64,000 nt of DNA from an uncultured Opitutaceae bacterium (lineage in GTDB: Bacteria; Verrucomicrobiota; Verrucomicrobiia; Opitutales; Opitutaceae): the NCBI GenBank assembly GCA_903891325.1, contig CAITEC010000023.1, positions 19,248 to 83,247 on the forward strand, in the 5' to 3' direction. The position numbers and the translations under genes were made by a program. This document shows, piece by piece, positions 58,649 to 64,000 of this stretch (position 1 is its first letter; each line of letters opens with the position of its first letter). The notes below the pieces were generated by a model that was not told the origin of the DNA, did not search any database, and worked only from the letters and a program-made list of their open reading frames with translations.

Positions 58649-59488
58649 ATGTCGCTCCCCCACGTTTCCCGGCCCGTCGCCGTCTCCCTGCCCCGCCATG
58701 GCGTCTTCTTCGCGGAGAGCAGCCACGACGCGCGCTTCCGGATGGCCTGGCGCCGAGACCCCTTCCACAAGCTCATCTACGTCCTGCAGAACCAGACGGC
58801 CTACCAGGAGCGGGGGCGGGAGGCGCTCCTGGCCGCCGGGTCCATCGTCGCGATCCCCGCGGGCGTCGAGCACCGGCTCCACGACCGCGATCCGGCCACC
58901 CTTTTCCTGCTCTGCCTCTCGCCCGGCTTCGCGCAGGCCGACCGGGAGATGGCGGCGGTCTGGCAGGCGGCGCTTCGGGCATGCGGCGGCGGCCGCCGGC
59001 TCGCGCCCTGGTGGCGCCGGCGGATGGACGGCCTCTGGCGGCGGGCGATCTGGGAACAGTCCGCGGGGCAGGAGGGAGGGACGGTCGCCGTGAGGTCAGC
59101 GGCCGCGCAGGTCCTCGTGCAGCTTGCCCGGCTTCCAGCGGGCCACCCCGGCGACGACGGCGGCAGGCGGGTTGTCTCCGTCCTGCGGGACATCGAGCAG
59201 TCCTTCTTCGACGAATGGAGCCTGGACCGGGCGGCGGCGCGGGCGGAGATGTCCCGGAGATCCTTCAGCGCCCGGTTCCGCGCGGAGACCGGCATGACCT
59301 TCCTCGAGAAGCTGACCGAGCTCCGGCTGGGCCACGCGGCCCGGCTGCTCCGGCAGGGGCAGCACTCGATCGTCGGCGCGGCCTTCTCCTCGGGTTACGC
59401 CGACCTCTCCCACTTTTATCGCCTGTTCTCGCGGCGCTTCGGCGCCACGCCCCGGGAGTGGATGCGCTCAGCGGATGCCGCCCATTAG
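58649..59488 (+). CDS. AraC-family transcriptional regulator
   Basis: C-terminal double HTH: WSLDRAAARAEMSRRSFSARFRAETGMTFLEKLTELRLGHAARLL...AFSSGYADLSHFYRLFSRRFGATPREW. Confidence 0.92.
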   Translation: MSLPHVSRPVAVSLPRHGVFFAESSHDARFRMAWRRDPFHKLIYVLQNQTAYQERGREALLAAGSIVAIPAGVEHRLHDRDPATLFLLCLSPGFAQADREMAAVWQAALRACGGGRRLAPWWRRRMDGLWRRAIWEQSAGQEGGTVAVRSAAAQVLVQLARLPAGHPGDDGGRRVVSVLRDIEQSFFDEWSLDRAAARAEMSRRSFSARFRAETGMTFLEKLTELRLGHAARLLRQGQHSIVGAAFSSGYADLSHFYRLFSRRFGATPREWMRSADAAH

Positions 59489-60916
59489 CCGCTTCACCCA
59501 GGGCACGAGGAGCAGGAGGAGGACCGCGCATCCGGCCACAATCGCCGCCTGCCAGCCGAAGAATGCGGCAAGCCACCTCGGATCGCTCCGAAATTCGCCG
59601 GCGAAGAGCCCGGCGACCTTGTTGCCCAGCGCGTCGGCCAGGAACCAGATCGAGAGGATCATCCCGACCAGCCGCGGCGGGGCCAGGCGCGTCATCGCGC
59701 TCAACCCCACGGGGCTCAGGCAGAGCTCGCCAAGGGTCTGCAGGAGGAAGAGGCCAACTATCCACAATGGACTCACCCGCCCCTCCCCGGTCAGGCGCGC
59801 GGCGGGCACCATCAGCGCGAACGACAGGCCGAGGAAGACCAGCCCGAAAACGAACTTGAGCGGGCTGGACGGCTGCCGGTCGCCCAGCTTCACCCAGAGC
59901 CACGAGTAGATCGGGGCCAGCGCGATCACAAAGAAGGGATTCACCGACTGGAACCAGGACGAGGGAAAGGTCAGGCCGAAGATGCTGTTGCGGGTGAGCC
60001 GGTCCCCAAATATGGCGATCGTCGACCCGGCCTGCTCGAAGATCATCCAGAAAACCATCGCCGCCACGAAGAGGACAAAGACGGCGGCCAGCCGCCTCGC
60101 GTCGACGGTCTTCTGGAAGCCGAAGATCACCGCGCCGGCGACCGGCGCGATCACGTAGGCGGACCTCATCCACTGGAAGCCCGGCTCGTCGGACTTCGTC
60201 ACGTAGACGAGGAAGGCCGCGATCCCGGCGAGGACCAGGACCAGGCGGCCCCAGGGGCGCGGCGTCCCCGGCGCGGGCGGAAGCCCGACGTGCGCGATCC
60301 GGCGACCGGTGGCGACGTAGACGACAAGGCCGATCGTCATCCCGACCCCGGCGGCGGCGAATCCCCAATGCCAGCTGCGGACCGGGTCGAAGCCCATCGC
60401 CGAAAGGCAGTCCTTCCACCGGGCGCTCTGCGCCAGGAACCCGGTGACGATGGGGGCGGCGAGGGCGCCGACGTTGATGCCCATGTAGAAGATGGTGAAG
60501 CCGGCCTCCCGCCGCGGGTCGTCGGCCTCGTAGAGGCCGCCGACCATCGAGCTCATGTTTGGCTTTAGGAGCCCGGAGCCGAGCGCCACAAGCGCGAGCC
60601 CCGCGAAGAAGGAGGATTGGGATTCCAGCGCCAGCGTGAAGTGGCCCATGGCAATGATGAACACCGCCCAGAGGACCGCGCGGCGCGCCCCGACGAAATT
60701 GTCGGCGATGAATCCGCCCAGGATCGAGAGGACGTACACGCTCAGGGTGTAGGTTCCGTACACCAGTCCGCTGCGGTGGGCCGTGAAGCCGAGACCCCCG
60801 GCGGCCGGCGCAGCGAGCATGTAGAGGGTGAGCAGCGCCCTCATCCCGTAGTAGCTGAAGCGTTCCCACATCTCGGTGAAGAACAGCGTTGTGAGGCCTC
60901 GGGGATGGTGGGTCAT
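59468..60916 (-). CDS. POT-family proton:oligopeptide symporter
   Basis: FFTEMWERFSYYGMRALL, GGFIADNFVGARRA, FTIFYMGINVGALAAPIV. Confidence 0.92.
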   Translation of the reverse strand: MTHHPRGLTTLFFTEMWERFSYYGMRALLTLYMLAAPAAGGLGFTAHRSGLVYGTYTLSVYVLSILGGFIADNFVGARRAVLWAVFIIAMGHFTLALESQSSFFAGLALVALGSGLLKPNMSSMVGGLYEADDPRREAGFTIFYMGINVGALAAPIVTGFLAQSARWKDCLSAMGFDPVRSWHWGFAAAGVGMTIGLVVYVATGRRIAHVGLPPAPGTPRPWGRLVLVLAGIAAFLVYVTKSDEPGFQWMRSAYVIAPVAGAVIFGFQKTVDARRLAAVFVLFVAAMVFWMIFEQAGSTIAIFGDRLTRNSIFGLTFPSSWFQSVNPFFVIALAPIYSWLWVKLGDRQPSSPLKFVFGLVFLGLSFALMVPAARLTGEGRVSPLWIVGLFLLQTLGELCLSPVGLSAMTRLAPPRLVGMILSIWFLADALGNKVAGLFAGEFRSDPRWLAAFFGWQAAIVAGCAVLLLLLVPWVKRLMGGIR

Positions 60917-60966
60917 CGTCTTGAAATGTCGGTTGCTCCTTCCCGCAGCTTTCACACGCTGGTCCC

Positions 60967-63129
60967 GTGCGCAATCGCGTAACTCTCATGCTTGTTTCCG
61001 CGCTCCTGGCCTCCACGACCCATGCCTCCCCCGCAGCCTCCGCCGGCCACGGCTGGGATTACCCGCCGGCCCACCGGGGTCCGGTCGTTGACGACTACCA
61101 CGGCACCCCCGTGGCCGACCCGTACCGATGGCTCGAGGACCTGGATTCCCCGGAAACCCGCGGCTGGGTGCAGGCCGAAAACAATCTCACGTTCAGCGTC
61201 CTGCGCGCCCTGCCCGACAGGGAGCGGTTCCACGAGAGGCTGACCCGGCTCTGGGATTACGCCCGCTTCGGTCTGCCCTTCACCGAGGGGGGCCGGACAT
61301 TCTTCACGAAGAACGAGGGCCTGCAGAACCAGTCCGCCCTCTATGTCCAGGATCAGGGCGGGGCGCCCCGCCTGCTGCTGGACCCGAACACCCTGGCGAG
61401 CGACGGCACAGTGGCCCTCGCCTCCGCCCAGGTCTCCCACGACGGCGCGTGGCTCGCCTACGGGACCGCGGCGGCCGGCTCCGATTGGAACGAGATCCGC
61501 GTCCGGTCGGTCGCCACCGGCGCCGACACGACCGACCTCATCCGCTGGGTCAAGTTCTCGGAGCCGTCGTGGACCCGGGACGGACGCGGCTTTTTCTACG
61601 CGCGCTTTCCCGAGCCGAAGGCCAACGGCGAGTCGGGAAAGACCTTCGGGGCGCTCGCCCACCAGAAGGTCCACTATCACCGGCTGGGAACCCCGCAGTC
61701 CGGGGACGCGCTGGTCTTCGAGTTGCCCGAACAGCCCCAGTGGTTCGTCAACGCCGGCGTCACCGAGGACGGGCGATACGCGGTGATCACGATCCAGCGC
61801 GGCGATTCCGACGACAATCTCCTGCGGATCGCCGACCTGGGCGACCCGCTCGCGCCCAGGGTCGGCGCGCCGATCACCCGGCTTGTGGACGAGTGGAACG
61901 CGGAATACGAGGTGATCGGAAACGACGGGCCCGTGCTTTTTGTCCGCACGAACCTTGACGCACCGCGGTCCCGGATCATCGCGATCGACACCCGCTCGCC
62001 CGCTCCCGCCGCCTGGCGGACGGTCGTGCCGCAGACCGCCGACACGATCGACGCGGCGGCCCTCGTGGGGGGAAAACTCGTCGTCCTGGTGATGCGCGAC
62101 GCCAGCAGCCGCCTCGGGGTCTACGGCCGCGACGGCGCTCCCGCCGGCGAGATCACGCTCCCCGGCGTCGGGACGGTCGCGGGCATAAACGGGCACGCCG
62201 ACGATCCGGCCTTCTATTACAATTTCACGTCCTACACGCGGCCCGCGGCGAACTTTCGCCACGACCTGTCCACCGGGAGGAGCGAGGTCTTCAACGCGCC
62301 CGCGCTCGTCTTCGACCCCACGGCCTACGAGACCGTCCAGGTCTTCTACCCTTCCCGGGACGGCACGCGGATCCCGATGTTCATCACCTCCCGGAAGGGA
62401 ATGAAGCGCGACGGCTCCACCCCCACCCTCCTCTACGGCTACGGCGGTTTTGAGATTTCGCTCACGCCCGCCTTCTCCGTGCCGACCCTTGCGTGGCTGG
62501 AGGGCGGCGGAATCTACGCGGTCCCCAACCTGCGCGGCGGCGGAGAATACGGCCGGTCCTGGCATGAGGCCGGGCAGAAGGGGAAAAAGCAGAACGTCTT
62601 CGACGACTTCATCGCGGCGGCGGAGTGGCTCTTCGCCAACCGCTACACCTCGCCCGCGCACCTGGTCATCAGCGGGGGCAGCAACGGGGGCCTGCTCGTC
62701 GGGGCGACCCTCAACCAGCGGCCCGACCTCTGCCGGGCCGCGCTCCCGGCGGTCGGCGTCATGGACATGCTCCGGTTCCAGAAATTCACGGTCGGGTACG
62801 CCTGGGTTGCCGACTATGGATCGAGCGACGACCCGGAGGGGTTCAAGGCCCTTCGCGCCTATTCGCCCCTTCACACGATCAGGGCGGGCGCCGCGTACCC
62901 GGCGGTCCTCGTGACCACCGGGGACCACGACGACCGGGTTTTTCCGGCGCACAGCTTCAAATACGCGGCCGCGATGCAGGCCGCCGTTGCGAACGGGCCC
63001 GGCGCGCTGCCGGTCCTCATCCGGATTGAGACCCGCGCCGGCCATGGCGCGGGAAAGCCGACCTCGAAACTGATCGATGAGGCGGCCGACAAGCTCGCCT
63101 TCGCGGCGTATTTCACGGGATTGCGCTGA
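60967..63129 (+). CDS. prolyl oligopeptidase (S9A family), secreted
   Basis: DPYRWLEDLDSPETRGWVQAEN; LVISGGSNGGLLVGATLNQRPDL (GGSNGG); DHDDRVFPAHSFKYAA. Confidence 0.93.
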   Translation: MRNRVTLMLVSALLASTTHASPAASAGHGWDYPPAHRGPVVDDYHGTPVADPYRWLEDLDSPETRGWVQAENNLTFSVLRALPDRERFHERLTRLWDYARFGLPFTEGGRTFFTKNEGLQNQSALYVQDQGGAPRLLLDPNTLASDGTVALASAQVSHDGAWLAYGTAAAGSDWNEIRVRSVATGADTTDLIRWVKFSEPSWTRDGRGFFYARFPEPKANGESGKTFGALAHQKVHYHRLGTPQSGDALVFELPEQPQWFVNAGVTEDGRYAVITIQRGDSDDNLLRIADLGDPLAPRVGAPITRLVDEWNAEYEVIGNDGPVLFVRTNLDAPRSRIIAIDTRSPAPAAWRTVVPQTADTIDAAALVGGKLVVLVMRDASSRLGVYGRDGAPAGEITLPGVGTVAGINGHADDPAFYYNFTSYTRPAANFRHDLSTGRSEVFNAPALVFDPTAYETVQVFYPSRDGTRIPMFITSRKGMKRDGSTPTLLYGYGGFEISLTPAFSVPTLAWLEGGGIYAVPNLRGGGEYGRSWHEAGQKGKKQNVFDDFIAAAEWLFANRYTSPAHLVISGGSNGGLLVGATLNQRPDLCRAALPAVGVMDMLRFQKFTVGYAWVADYGSSDDPEGFKALRAYSPLHTIRAGAAYPAVLVTTGDHDDRVFPAHSFKYAAAMQAAVANGPGALPVLIRIETRAGHGAGKPTSKLIDEAADKLAFAAYFTGLR

Positions 63130-63926
63130 TGGCCTACACCCGCGCCTTTTCCACGCTCGGCTTCCCGGAGGGAACGATCGACTCGGTGCTCGCGCTGGCC
63201 GAGTCCCATTCCCTCGACGCGGTCGAGATCCGCGCGCTCGGCGGGACGATCGATGTCCCTTCCCATCTCGCCGCGGCGTGGGCCACGCCCGCGGCCCTTG
63301 CCCGGCGGCTGGGCTCCTCCCGGGTGCGGGTCGTCTCGCTGGACACGTCCCTTCACCTGATCGGCGGCACGGAGGCGGAGCGCTCCAAGTTCCTGGAGTT
63401 CCTGCCCTGGGCCGAGGCAGCCGGGATCCCGTGGCTGCGGGTCTTTGACGGCGGCGGGAAGGCCGGCGACGCCGGAATCGACGAGGCCGCCGCGACCGTC
63501 CGGTGGTGGCGCGACCTGCGCCGCGACCGGGGCCTCAGCGTGGACATCATGGTCGAGACCCACGATTCGCTCCTGTCCGCGGCGCCGATCGCCCGGTTCC
63601 TGGATCGCGCACCGGGGACGGCGATCCTCTGGGACTCCTTCAACACCTGGCTCCGGAGCGGCGAGGCGCCCCTGGCGACCTGGGAGGCCATCCGGCCCGC
63701 CGTTGTGCACGTCCACGTGAAGGACTGCCTCCGGATCCCCAGCGGCGCCCATCCGTTCACCTACGTCGTTCCCGGGACGGGCGAGTTCCCGATGGCCCCC
63801 CTTCGCGCCGCCTTGCAGGCCGGATTCGGCGGCGCGGTCAGCCTGGAATGGGAGCGGCTCTGGCATCCGCAGCTCGCGCCGCTGGACGAGGCGCTGGCCT
63901 CGGCCACCCGCCTCGGCTGGTGGTAG
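63129..63926 (+). CDS. sugar phosphate isomerase/epimerase (TIM barrel)
   Basis: AESHSLDAVEIRALGGTIDV, VETHDSLLSAAPIARFL, VVHVHVKDCLR; TGATGG overlap with upstream stop. Confidence 0.85.
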   Translation: MAYTRAFSTLGFPEGTIDSVLALAESHSLDAVEIRALGGTIDVPSHLAAAWATPAALARRLGSSRVRVVSLDTSLHLIGGTEAERSKFLEFLPWAEAAGIPWLRVFDGGGKAGDAGIDEAAATVRWWRDLRRDRGLSVDIMVETHDSLLSAAPIARFLDRAPGTAILWDSFNTWLRSGEAPLATWEAIRPAVVHVHVKDCLRIPSGAHPFTYVVPGTGEFPMAPLRAALQAGFGGAVSLEWERLWHPQLAPLDEALASATRLGWW

Positions 63927-63938
63927 GATTGAGGTGGA

Positions 63939-64000
63939 GCGCGATCTCCGAGCGCGCTTGCTCGACTCAGTTGCCGGACAAGCGCGCTCGGAGATCGCGC
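63939..64000. repeat. palindromic repeat with perfect 22-bp inverted arms at the window edge
   Basis: GCGCGATCTCCGAGCGCGCTTG (63939-63960) and exact reverse complement (63979-64000); may extend beyond the window. Confidence 0.88.

Noticed and set aside
60952-63045. 697 aa minus-strand ORF opposite the prolyl oligopeptidase
   Set aside because: Antisense shadow of a well-supported S9A peptidase.

Overview
GC-rich bacterial chromosome segment. The TonB receptor with a 'VLSPFEV' segment, the GxGYxYP proteins and the rhamnose/PUL-like gene content suggest Verrucomicrobiota, probably Opitutaceae-like; this is an inference from gene content only. About 52 protein-coding genes can be supported. I recognised no rRNA, tRNA or CRISPR. 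Main blocks: (1) 54-11764, minus: GxGYxYP protein plus small secreted protein, SUMF1-like, lipase-maturation-factor-like, two tandem TPR membrane proteins and a six-hairpin-glycosidase-like protein. (2) 11998-19763, plus: glycosidase-like, PhyH, Gfo/Idh/MocA, ABC exporter and a mutarotase-like protein. (3) 19925-26433, minus: MetE-like protein, a second GxGYxYP/small-protein pair and a TonB receptor with an unusual coiled-coil/poly-Thr N-terminus. (4) 26568-38417: LacI regulator and a carbohydrate operon (GH78, DUF6807-like, class V aminotransferase, GH127, MFS), then ribokinase and ribulose-P epimerase. (5) 39372-44459: BlaI, BlaR1-DUF4019 fusion, a frameshifted beta-lactamase-like hydrolase and a NatAB-type ABC transporter. 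(6) 44752-45395: RHH/VapC-like toxin-antitoxin pair. (7) 45479-51213: L-rhamnose isomerase and a sugar ABC importer whose second permease is fused to the substrate-binding protein. (8) 51222-58554, minus: a complete-looking corrinoid-dependent methyl-transfer operon (UroD methyltransferase, B12 protein, MetF-MetV fusion, pterin methyltransferase, RACE-like activator, MetH-activation-like protein, two unknowns) with a divergent AraC regulator. This is the strongest candidate for an undescribed system. (9) POT transporter, prolyl oligopeptidase and a TIM-barrel isomerase. Dispersed palindromic repeats and heptamer tandem repeats are also present.
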